A program made the translations under genes and the position numbers. DNA of 16,611 nucleotides from an uncultured Prevotella sp. (GTDB lineage Bacteria > Bacteroidota > Bacteroidia > Bacteroidales > Bacteroidaceae): NCBI GenBank assembly GCA_905210845.1, contig CAJLYG010000049.1:1-16611 (forward strand), in the 5' to 3' direction. Shown in pieces: positions 1 to 5,074 of this stretch. Each line of letters starts with the position of its first letter. The stretch's first letter is position 1. A model generated the notes under the pieces. That model had not been told where the DNA came from, did no database searches, and saw only the letters and a program-made list of their open reading frames with translations.

Positions 1-1
1 C

Positions 2-388
2 GATGCCACGGGCGACTATGCCATCGTGGAATATACCCGTCCGCAAGGTGAGACGACACCGAGGGTGATGGAAGTCCTGAGCGATAACGACACCCTCCGC
101 TGTGTGACCAACTTCTATGTCTCCCCGACCATGGCAGGCACCACCGACGGCTGGGGCTCCGCACATGGCAAGGCGCGCTATGAGACGCTCAGGACGACGC
201 TCCTTGCCAACGGATACAAGCTCAAGGAAAGCAACGCCATGCCCTTGCTCCAGGCAGTCTCGCAGCCACCCACAGAGGAACTCACCTCACAGACACAATG
301 GTCAGGACTCTACAACCTCACGGAGAAGACACTCCGTCTCGCCATCCTCAGAGAATATGGCAAGGAATATCATTTTAAGGTCAAGTAA
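2..388 (+). CDS. Linear amide C-N hydrolase (choloylglycine hydrolase / acyltransferase-like), 3' end only
   Basis: The frame is open from the window edge, so the gene begins to the left; the ATG at 26 is internal. The first residues read DATGDYAIVEY, matching the 'DasGdyaviEy' strand typical of Ntn-hydrolase amidases of the choloylglycine hydrolase / penicillin V acylase / C45 group. Then come VTNFYVSP, GKARYETL, and near the end a QWSGLYNLTEKTLRLAI strand, the order expected for the C-terminal part of this fold. Such enzymes cleave linear amides such as bile-salt conjugates or N-acyl amino acids after autocatalytic exposure of an N-terminal Cys. That nucleophile lies outside the window, so substrate and activity cannot be judged. 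The 22-bp repeat block begins about 25 bp after the stop. Family assignment is from motif memory. Confidence 0.6.
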   Translation, partial: DATGDYAIVEYTRPQGETTPRVMEVLSDNDTLRCVTNFYVSPTMAGTTDGWGSAHGKARYETLRTTLLANGYKLKESNAMPLLQAVSQPPTEELTSQTQWSGLYNLTEKTLRLAILREYGKEYHFKVK

Positions 389-413
389 TCCATAAAGGCA
401 CACATATATATAA

Positions 414-481
414 CTTGGCAAAGTATCCTAAGATACTTCGCGATGTATCCTAACATACTTTGCCAAGTATCCTAACATACT
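414..481. repeat. 22-bp tandem repeat (2.7 units) with nested inverted repeats
   Basis: Units begin with GTATCCTAA(G/C)ATACT at about 423, 445 and 467. CTTGGCAAAGTAT (414-426) is the exact reverse complement of ATACTTTGCCAAG (455-467), a 13-bp stem, and inside it AAGTATC/GATACTT forms a second hairpin. It may end transcription of the hydrolase or be an extragenic palindromic repeat. There is no clear T-run. Confidence 0.75.
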
Positions 482-731
482 ATCTTTTCTTGATTTTACT
501 GATGAACGAAAATACGCAGAGCTTGACGCAGACTATCACGAAGACCCTTCCCCTTCAAGTAAACCATAACTTATTATGAGGGTGTGCCAAAATTGAAGTG
601 ACCAATGAACAGTTGAACGGATTAATAACTATCCTATTTTAGAAAGAATTCGGTATTGACTCTTTTTATTTAACCGGGATTCGATTCTTTTATGGTTAAC
701 GTGAATTTGATGAAAAATAGTTGTCTGATAA
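482..731. other. Intergenic region without a convincing gene
   Basis: One frame ending at TAA 567-569 reads DFTDERKYAELDADYHEDP, which has protein-like composition and could be the tail of a lost gene, but it has no start or upstream context. Nothing else coding was found on either strand. Confidence 0.4.
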
Positions 732-762
732 TTTGGAACTTAGCGTTATTTTTGTATCTTTG
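732..762 (+). promoter_or_regulatory. Bacteroidetes-type promoter for the lipoprotein gene
   Basis: TTTG at 732-735, exactly 19 bp, then TATCTTTG at 755-762: an exact match to the Bacteroidetes primary sigma consensus (TTTG, 19-21 bp, TAnnTTTG). Transcription should start within a few bases of 767, giving a very short leader before the ATGs at 780 and 798. No Shine-Dalgarno is visible; the leader is A-rich, as is common in this phylum. Confidence 0.8.
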
Positions 763-797
763 TAGCCATCCTACTAATCATGATAAATTATAAAAAA

Positions 798-1217
798 ATG
801 AAAACAGTGAAAATTTGGAGACTCGCCTTTGCGATGCTTATTGCTTTCTCCCTCGTCTCTTGCAGCAGCGACGATGAAGATTATAATGTGAATAATTTGA
901 CAGGAACTTGGGAACGAGTTTACGACGAAGGTGTTCAGGATGCAGGAACAGAACAATATACATTTTACCCTGAATCCCCAACCGCAGGGCGCATTGAATT
1001 GTACGTAAATAGCTGGCCCGACTTCAAGCAGGAGACTACAGACCTCAATTATGTAGTTGGTCTTACTGGTCACATGAACATCTTCACAGGCAAGAATTAT
1101 GACGATAAGAGCAAGGCCTATGGTGAGTACGACATCCATAAACTTAGCAGTACTGAAATGATTTGGTATCGCACGGACTCTAATGAAGAACTGGCACGAT
1201 TCAAGAAAATAAAGTAA
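798..1217 (+). CDS. Small lipoprotein, lipocalin-like fold suspected
   Basis: 139 aa from the ATG at 798; a start at 780 would add six residues (MINYKK). I prefer 798 because the signal peptide then has the usual form: basic start MKTVKIWR, hydrophobic AFAMLIAFSLV, lipobox LVSC with the lipidated Cys at residue 22, followed by SSDDED. The mature part opens with LTGTWERVYDEG, the strand that starts many lipocalin-like lipoproteins of Bacteroidetes, and ends STEMIWYRTDSNEELARFKKIK, also typical of that group. Likely an outer-membrane-anchored protein; no ligand or partner can be inferred. It has its own near-perfect promoter and is not in an operon. Function unknown. Confidence 0.75.
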   Translation: MKTVKIWRLAFAMLIAFSLVSCSSDDEDYNVNNLTGTWERVYDEGVQDAGTEQYTFYPESPTAGRIELYVNSWPDFKQETTDLNYVVGLTGHMNIFTGKNYDDKSKAYGEYDIHKLSSTEMIWYRTDSNEELARFKKIK

Positions 1218-1278
1218 AATATCGCTTGCTTGCGGAGCGCTTTCGGCCCTGCGACGACCAGATAGCCTTTATCATCCA

Positions 1279-1317
1279 AGGTTATCGTTGATTACACACC
1301 CTCGACGATTACGACAC
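1279..1317 (+). pseudogene. Short rhuM-fic remnant
   Basis: This stretch resembles the part of the intact rhuM-fic gene encoding KVVVDYTYALDTLDDYD (near 4439-4487). AAGGTTATCGTTGATTACAC and CTCGACGATTACGAC match with a few third-position changes, but about 15 bases between them are missing. No open frame is kept. The alignment was by eye and is short, so chance similarity is possible though unlikely. Confidence 0.45.
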
Positions 1318-1322
1318 GAGAT

Positions 1323-1478
1323 ATGTATTACATAGCAAGCATACTGATTGCCGCTGTGGTTCTTGCTTCTATTCTGGGATTCGCCGAGCGGATGAAGAGC
1401 CATAAAATGTTCGCTTTCGCCCACCTTTTCTCGCCATGGCGGAGCTCAAGCAAGCTTGGCTCTGCTCATTTGGCTTAA
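1323..1478 (+). CDS. Possible 51-aa membrane peptide
   Basis: An ATG at 1323 opens a frame to TAA 1476. The product starts with a hydrophobic helix, YIASILIAAVVLASILGF (residues 3-20), then turns basic and polar (ERMKSHK). It ends 15 bases before the next gene on the same strand, so the two could be cotranscribed. No promoter or ribosome-binding site is visible and I recognise no family. It could equally be chance in a region holding a rhuM-fic scrap. Confidence 0.3.
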   Translation: MYYIASILIAAVVLASILGFAERMKSHKMFAFAHLFSPWRSSSKLGSAHLA

Positions 1479-1493
1479 CGAAAACGTTCGATT

Positions 1494-1874
1494 ATGAAAG
1501 TCTTGACACGAATAGAGAAAAAGAAGATGATGCATGAAGCCGACGCTATCTTGGCTTCGATTCCTGGTTATGAACTGAGATTGTCTTCGTACGACAGTCC
1601 ATACGACTATATTTTTATCACTGACAAGGGCTATTTCAGCCATATCGAACTGGATCGTGGTGAGCATATTGAAAAATTTCTTGGCAAAACCTATAGAGAA
1701 GCTGTAAAGGGTATAGCTAAATCACATATTCAATCAGTCTCCTATGAGCATATTTCACATCCATACTCAATATTTTTTGACCCAGATCCATACAGGCCAA
1801 GTTTCGATAACTCTCAGTACGAGGAGATGAAACAGTTTGAAGCTTACTGCAATTCATTTATTGACAAAGCATAA
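1494..1874 (+). CDS. Hypothetical 126-aa cytoplasmic protein
   Basis: An unbroken frame with ordinary codon use, starting MKVLTRIEKKKMMHEADAI and ending in a conventional terminator. No signal peptide or membrane segment. The product is charged and rich in aromatics (YDSPYDYIFITDKGYFSHIEL, HPYSIFFDPDPYRPSFDN), suggesting a small folded globular protein, not a shadow frame. I do not recognise the family. It could be a standalone small gene or one half of a toxin-antitoxin or immunity pair, but nothing adjacent supports that. The start at 1494 has no clear ribosome-binding site; later Mets at residues 12 and 13 are possible. Confidence 0.6.
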   Translation: MKVLTRIEKKKMMHEADAILASIPGYELRLSSYDSPYDYIFITDKGYFSHIELDRGEHIEKFLGKTYREAVKGIAKSHIQSVSYEHISHPYSIFFDPDPYRPSFDNSQYEEMKQFEAYCNSFIDKA

Positions 1875-1937
1875 GAATGCAAAGGAACTTCTTACTATCT
1901 GTGCAGATAAAAAAGAAACGTACATATTGAGCAATAA

Positions 1938-1978
1938 AAAGCCCTGTTATTACCGCATCAACGGTGGAACAGGGCTTT
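1938..1978. terminator. Bidirectional rho-independent terminator
   Basis: AAAGCCCTGTT (1938-1948) is the exact reverse complement of AACAGGGCTTT (1968-1978); inside it ACCG and CGGT extend the fold. A-rich sequence on the left and T-rich sequence on the right suit termination on both strands. It sits between the convergent genes ending at 1874 (+) and 2000 (-). Confidence 0.85.
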
Positions 1979-1999
1979 AATGGTTTAGTTTTTCTTTTT

Positions 2000-2395
2000 T
2001 CAATTTGTGTCTTCTGATTTCTTAAACTGTTTCCCTGCCAGCTTATACTCCACGAGAAATGAGATGAGTAGGGCGATGCCGACACCGATGCCGCAGAATA
2101 CCCAACCAAATGAGTAAGAGGTAATCGATGTGCCCAGGAAATAGCCTATGCCGCCAAACAGCAACACCAGTCCCCAACGTAGGGTGATAAATTTGTTCCC
2201 AGGCTTTTTATCCTCATTCTTGACCAGCAACTTTGCCGTTTCTGGGTCGATGTGATTGTCGATAATCGACTGCCTGATGCGGCTATCTTCTTTGTCTTTT
2301 CTGGTCTTAGCCACTGTACCGCAGATAACAGCCACTATTCCACAAGTAATTCCGAGTGCAGAGCTGATAGCTCCAACTTCCAAAGGTCCTAACAT
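2000..2395 (-). CDS. Membrane protein of the ECF sigma operon (DUF6249-like)
   Basis: 131 aa. A first hydrophobic segment, SSALGITCGIVAVICGTVA (about residues 11-29), is followed by a soluble charged stretch with RIRQSIIDNHIDPETAKLLV, then two more helices, LRWGLVLLFGGIGYFLGTSI (about 72-91) and WVFCGIGVGIALLISFLV (about 98-115). The short helix-forming 'IIDNHxDPETAKLL' block before a membrane region is what I recall from small Bacteroidetes membrane proteins (DUF6249-like) encoded beside ECF sigma factors. It is the last gene of the operon, 71 bp after the preceding gene, and ends at the bidirectional terminator. Exact role unknown. Confidence 0.65.
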   Translation of the reverse strand: MLGPLEVGAISSALGITCGIVAVICGTVAKTRKDKEDSRIRQSIIDNHIDPETAKLLVKNEDKKPGNKFITLRWGLVLLFGGIGYFLGTSITSYSFGWVFCGIGVGIALLISFLVEYKLAGKQFKKSEDTN

Positions 2396-2466
2396 TTTCT
2401 TTCTATTTTAGGTGAATATATCTCATTGTTGTTCTCTGATAATAAGACAGCCATAGGGCAAAAACA

Positions 2467-2799
2467 TTACACTTGTTTCTGAGAAAAATCTTTCAGCAGG
2501 CTATTGGTGAGCCATATGGCCGGCAGAATGAACCCCGCCAAACCGAGAAGAATAGCACCTGTGAACCACAGATTGACTACTTCTTCGGCGCAGACAACCA
2601 TCCACATCGTAGGAACAAGTACAATAAGCGGCAACCCAAAGCACGTGAGCAGCAGCTTGCCCCATGATTGCCACTTGTGTTTACGGTTTTTGGTCTTCAC
2701 ACACTTCATAACCTGAACGTTAATATCATCCAGAAGGGCCTCCCTTTTCAAGCTTTCCGTTATTAGCCTGTCTATGTCGTTATCATTCATTGTCTTCAT
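2467..2799 (-). CDS. Two-helix membrane protein, candidate anti-sigma partner
   Basis: 110 aa from the ATG at 2799; a second ATG three codons in (2790) is equally plausible. Both overlap the end of the sigma gene, implying translational coupling. The N-terminal ~45 residues are soluble and helical (NDIDRLITESLKREALLDDI), followed by two membrane helices (about residues 50-70 and 78-98). A short cytoplasmic segment before membrane helices, directly downstream of an ECF sigma gene, is the usual arrangement of a membrane-held sigma regulator. No zinc-binding HxxxCxxC anti-sigma motif and no FecR-type periplasmic domain is present, so the regulatory role is inferred from position only. Confidence 0.6.
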   Translation of the reverse strand: MKTMNDNDIDRLITESLKREALLDDINVQVMKCVKTKNRKHKWQSWGKLLLTCFGLPLIVLVPTMWMVVCAEEVVNLWFTGAILLGLAGFILPAIWLTNSLLKDFSQKQV

Positions 2800-3316
2800 T
2801 TTGAATGTCTTTTTTAAGTTGTTCTCTTATTCTGTGTAGCTTAATCAGCACGTTGCCTGTACTCATGTTCAGGACTTTGGCAATGTCCTTTGTCTTCATT
2901 CCTTTATAGTAGTGCAACTGTATGATGCGCCTGTCTTTTTCTGACAACTTGCCTATGGCGGTTTCCATACGCTGCAGAAGGGCCTCATGCTCATCGTTGT
3001 AGTCCTCAACAGCGGCGTCGGTTTCGCGCCCGTTCAGCGGTTGGGTGGCCTGTCGGCGCATTTTCTCCAGCTCATTGAGGGACAGGTGAACGGCAATGGT
3101 CGTCAGCCATGGTCCCAGTGAGCTACCATTCCATGAATCGAGCTGTGAATATGCACGTATGAAAGCTTGTTGTACAACATCCTTTGTGATTGTTTCGTCT
3201 TTCAGCACACCGATAGCCTTTGCAAAAAGCAGACCAGAATATTTGATTACAATCAATTTGTAACCAGCACTGTTACCGCTTTCCAGAATGTGTTTTATAA
3301 TCGTTCTGTCGTCCAT
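2783..3316 (-). CDS. ECF-family RNA polymerase sigma factor
   Basis: 177 aa, the usual ECF length. Region 2 spans about residues 20-90 (DVVQQAFIRAYSQLDSW, then GPWLTTIAVHLSLNELEKMRR, the classic 'W L ..IA.N...' segment leading to a basic helix). After an acidic linker (about 95-115) comes region 4, about 120-172: LSEKDRRIIQLHYYKGMKTKDIAKVLNMSTGNVLIKLHRIREQLKK, a clear helix-turn-helix for the -35 element. Region 3 is absent, as expected. It heads a minus-strand operon with two membrane proteins. No convincing upstream promoter was found; a CAAATATA at 3481-3488 (TATATTTG on the minus strand) is the best -7 candidate but lies 165 bp upstream and lacks a -33 box. Confidence 0.9.
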   Translation of the reverse strand: MDDRTIIKHILESGNSAGYKLIVIKYSGLLFAKAIGVLKDETITKDVVQQAFIRAYSQLDSWNGSSLGPWLTTIAVHLSLNELEKMRRQATQPLNGRETDAAVEDYNDEHEALLQRMETAIGKLSEKDRRIIQLHYYKGMKTKDIAKVLNMSTGNVLIKLHRIREQLKKDIQNEDNE

Positions 3317-3536
3317 CTGTTGTGTTATTACCTGTTATATAGACCCTCTTTCTTCGGAATTATTACACTACAACGGTCATTTTTGCAAACTTGAAACAAC
3401 CGCTTTAAGTTGGATTACGTATGAATAAGTATGGATAAGTCGCACGTTGTCAGAAATTAGGTTGCATTCCAAATATGATACAAATATAAGATAAAAATCG
3501 GAAGAAAACGGTAATTATACAGAGATTAACCAAAAC

Positions 3537-3572
3537 AAAAATGGGTGTAACCCATTGATTTATACCCATTTT
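3537..3572 (-). terminator. Rho-independent terminator of the small minus-strand unit
   Basis: AAAATGGGTGTA (3537-3548) pairs with TATACCCATTTT (3561-3572), 11 Watson-Crick pairs plus one wobble. Read on the minus strand the hairpin is followed by TTTTTGTTTTGG, a good T-run, so it would stop transcripts coming from the promoter at 3785-3815. Confidence 0.65.
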
Positions 3573-3656
3573 CTTATTTATCGTTACTGATATTTGTCAA
3601 TATTACTTGACTCCCGTCGAGTAAGCGTCGTCACTCAGCAATGGCAAACGCGCTTT

Positions 3657-3770
3657 TCATTGCCTTCGTTCCTTGCTTACTTCACCTCTTCGGAATGATT
3701 TGATAAATAAGCAAATACATCTGCGTCCGCATGTTGCTGATGTGTTGCAAATTCTGAAATAAGCAAACAT
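3657..3770 (-). CDS. Small basic, Cys-rich peptide (37 aa) in the divergent unit
   Basis: The ATG at 3770 lies 15 bases past the -7 box of a minus-strand promoter, the same offset as in the two other copies. The peptide starts MFAYFRICNTSATCGRR and ends FRRGEVSKERRQ; it has four Cys and many Arg/Lys. Relative to the copies at 11985 and 14285 it lacks 10 bases (one of two GCTTAT repeats), so its frame differs after residue 4. That makes selection on the peptide doubtful, and the transcript itself may be the functional product. Confidence 0.3.
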   Translation of the reverse strand: MFAYFRICNTSATCGRRCICLFIKSFRRGEVSKERRQ

Positions 3771-3784
3771 ATACTTAACGGTGA

Positions 3785-3815
3785 CAAAGGTCTGAAAAAT
3801 AAAGAAAATGGCAAA
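3785..3815 (-). promoter_or_regulatory. Minus-strand promoter divergent from rhuM-fic (copy A)
   Basis: Read on the minus strand: TTTG (3815-3812), exactly 19 bp, then GACCTTTG (3792-3785), one base off the TAnnTTTG consensus. The same 19-bp geometry recurs at 12000-12030 and 14300-14330 with a perfect TACCTTTG, which makes this more than chance. Confidence 0.65.
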
Positions 3816-3898
3816 ACAAAATCCAACATTTTTGCTTTTGAGTACACCATTTTTGCGAGGCTGACAGCAATGCTAACAACATATTTTCTTGTATTGCC

Positions 3899-3930
3899 TT
3901 GTATTCTTAGCGATAATTATATTACCTTTG
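3899..3930 (+). promoter_or_regulatory. rhuM-fic promoter
   Basis: CTTG ending at 3901, 21 bp, then TACCTTTG at 3923-3930. The same arrangement (CTTG, 21 bp, TATCTTTG) precedes the copy at 16046. In the decayed copy near 14445 both boxes carry a substitution (CTTA and TATCTGTG). Expected start about 3935, leaving a leader of roughly 25 bases. Confidence 0.75.
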
Positions 3931-3953
3931 CAATCAATAGTTTACAAAAAAAC

Positions 3954-3965
3954 ATGAAGCGATGA
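3954..3965 (+). other. Three-codon minicistron overlapping the rhuM-fic start
   Basis: ATG-AAG-CGA-TGA (Met-Lys-Arg-stop); its TGA overlaps the rhuM-fic ATG in an ATGA. The identical arrangement is present at 14469-14480 and 16038-16049. It could couple or modulate translation initiation, or simply be two alternative ATGs. Confidence 0.4.
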
Positions 3966-4945
3966 AGCACATAGACCTGAACAACGAAATTGTCATCTAC
4001 CAGAGCGAGGATGGCAAGACCCAGTTAGATGTCAAGCTGGAGGGAGAGACCGTGTGGCTGAATACAAAGCAGATGGCTGTGCTTTTCGATAAAGAAGAGT
4101 CCAATATTCGTCGACACATAACCAATGTGTTTAAAGAGGGAGAACTCGACAGGGAGAATAACGTGCATTTTTTGCACGTTAATGGAGTTAAGAAGCCTGT
4201 ACCCTATTACACGCTTGACGTTATAATATCAGTAGGGTATCGCGTGCATAGCCAAAGGGGTGTACGCTTCCGCCAATGGGCAAACAGTGTGCTGAAGCAA
4301 TACCTCATTAAGGGCTATGCCGTGAACGAACGCATACGCAAACAGCAGATCTCCGAACTTAGGCAATTGGTGCAGGTGTTGGGCCGTACCTTGCAGCAAC
4401 AACCGGTGCCGACCACCGATGAGAGCAATGCACTCTTCAAGGTTGTCGTTGACTACACCTACGCACTCGACACCCTTGACGACTATGACTATCAGCGGTT
4501 GGGCATCAGCAAGACGACGAGCAAGGAGACCTTTCATGCCACCTACGAGAATGCCATGAAGGAAATCAATGTACTGAAAGAGAAGTTTGGATATTCCCCG
4601 CTCTTCGGCAATGAGAAGGATGAATCTTTCAAGAGCTCCATCGGGCAGATCTATCAGACTTTTGGTGGCGTGGAGCTCTACCCCAGTGTGGAAGAAAAAG
4701 CCGCCATGCTGCTCTACCTCGTTACTAAGAACCATTCGTTCTCAGATGGCAACAAGCGTATTGCAGCCACCTTGTTCCTTTGGTTCATGAACAATAACGG
4801 CATTCTTTACCGTGAGGACGGCACTAAGCGCATCGCCGACAGCACCCTTGTCGCCCTCACGCTGATGATAGCTGAGAGTCGGACGGAAGAAAAGGATGTC
4901 ATGGTGAAAGTGGTCGTAAACCTGATTAATAAAAACAACGTATAA
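3962..4945 (+). CDS. RhuM-Fic/Doc fusion protein (intact copy)
   Basis: 327 aa. Residues 1 to about 125 form a RhuM (virulence_RhuM) domain: LNNEIVIYQSEDGKTQLDVKLEGETVWLN, a helix-turn-helix-like segment KQMAVLFDKEESNIRRHI, then YYTLDVIISVGYRVHSQRGVRFRQWAN. A basic helical linker (about 118-150) leads to a C-terminal Fic domain with the core motif HSFSDGNKRIA at residues 258-268 (His258, Asp262, Gly263, Asn264, Arg266), close to the canonical HxFx(D/E)GNGR; the second Gly is Lys here. Fic enzymes transfer AMP or similar groups to target proteins. RhuM domains are often found near restriction and phage-defence loci. No classical inhibitory (S/T)xxxE(G/N) helix or separate antitoxin was recognised. 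It lies 129 bp upstream of cas12a in the same direction. The only complete member of a family repeated in this window. Confidence 0.85.
   Translation: MKHIDLNNEIVIYQSEDGKTQLDVKLEGETVWLNTKQMAVLFDKEESNIRRHITNVFKEGELDRENNVHFLHVNGVKKPVPYYTLDVIISVGYRVHSQRGVRFRQWANSVLKQYLIKGYAVNERIRKQQISELRQLVQVLGRTLQQQPVPTTDESNALFKVVVDYTYALDTLDDYDYQRLGISKTTSKETFHATYENAMKEINVLKEKFGYSPLFGNEKDESFKSSIGQIYQTFGGVELYPSVEEKAAMLLYLVTKNHSFSDGNKRIAATLFLWFMNNNGILYREDGTKRIADSTLVALTLMIAESRTEEKDVMVKVVVNLINKNNV
4159..4181. repeat. Perfect palindrome inside the RhuM cassette
   Basis: TAACGTGCA (4159-4167), five T, TGCACGTTA (4173-4181). It encodes part of NNVHFLHVN. The copy at 16046 has a different perfect palindrome at the matching place (16243-16267). 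Confidence 0.7.
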
Positions 4946-4980
4946 TAGAGTATGGGAACAGCCTTGTTAGCCATGTGTAT

Positions 4981-5001
4981 TGTTCGCACATCGTGCGGAC
5001 A
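4981..5001. other. Hairpin between rhuM-fic and cas12a
   Basis: TGTTCGCAC, ATC, GTGCGGACA: nine pairs including one wobble, with a 3-nt loop. No T-run follows, so a regulatory hairpin or weak terminator is as likely as a strong stop. Confidence 0.5.
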
Positions 5002-5042
5002 CGCTGACAGGGAGTTGTAAATAAACGATATTAATATAAGTA

Positions 5043-5055
5043 ACTACTAAGTAGT
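5043..5055 (+). promoter_or_regulatory. crRNA-like hairpin 19 bp upstream of cas12a
   Basis: ACTAC-TAA-GTAGT resembles the Cas12a repeat stem-loop TCTAC-TATT-GTAGA of the array, with the closing pair changed but still complementary (A-U for U-A). It sits in AT-rich sequence just before the cas12a ATG at 5075. It may be a degenerate repeat, an operator, or chance. No TAnnTTTG promoter box lies between rhuM-fic and cas12a. Confidence 0.4.
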
Positions 5056-5074
5056 AATAAAAAATAAGAATAAT

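Larger units (their letters stand above)
3537..3780 (-). ncRNA. Candidate ~240-nt small transcript divergent from rhuM-fic (copy A)
   Basis: Defined by a minus-strand promoter (3785-3815), an expected start near 3780 and a terminator at 3537-3572. The early part matches the equivalent unit at 11771-11995; the later part is mostly different. It begins with a short ORF, so it may be a small mRNA, a regulatory RNA or both. Possible internal pairing includes GGCAATG with CATTGCT (3633-3663 region). No known RNA family was recognised. Confidence 0.45.

Noticed and set aside
571..590. GAGGGTGTGCCAAAA resembling an insertion-sequence end
   Set aside because: No matching inverted end, transposase fragment or target duplication was found in the window.
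4229..4735. 168-aa minus-strand frame inside rhuM-fic
   Set aside because: A shadow of the plus-strand gene; the plus frame has clear RhuM and Fic motifs. The same applies to the minus frame at 16166-16600.
4941..4946. TATAAT resembling a sigma-70 -10 box before cas12a
   Set aside because: It overlaps the rhuM-fic stop codon, has no matching -35, and Bacteroidetes use TAnnTTTG instead.
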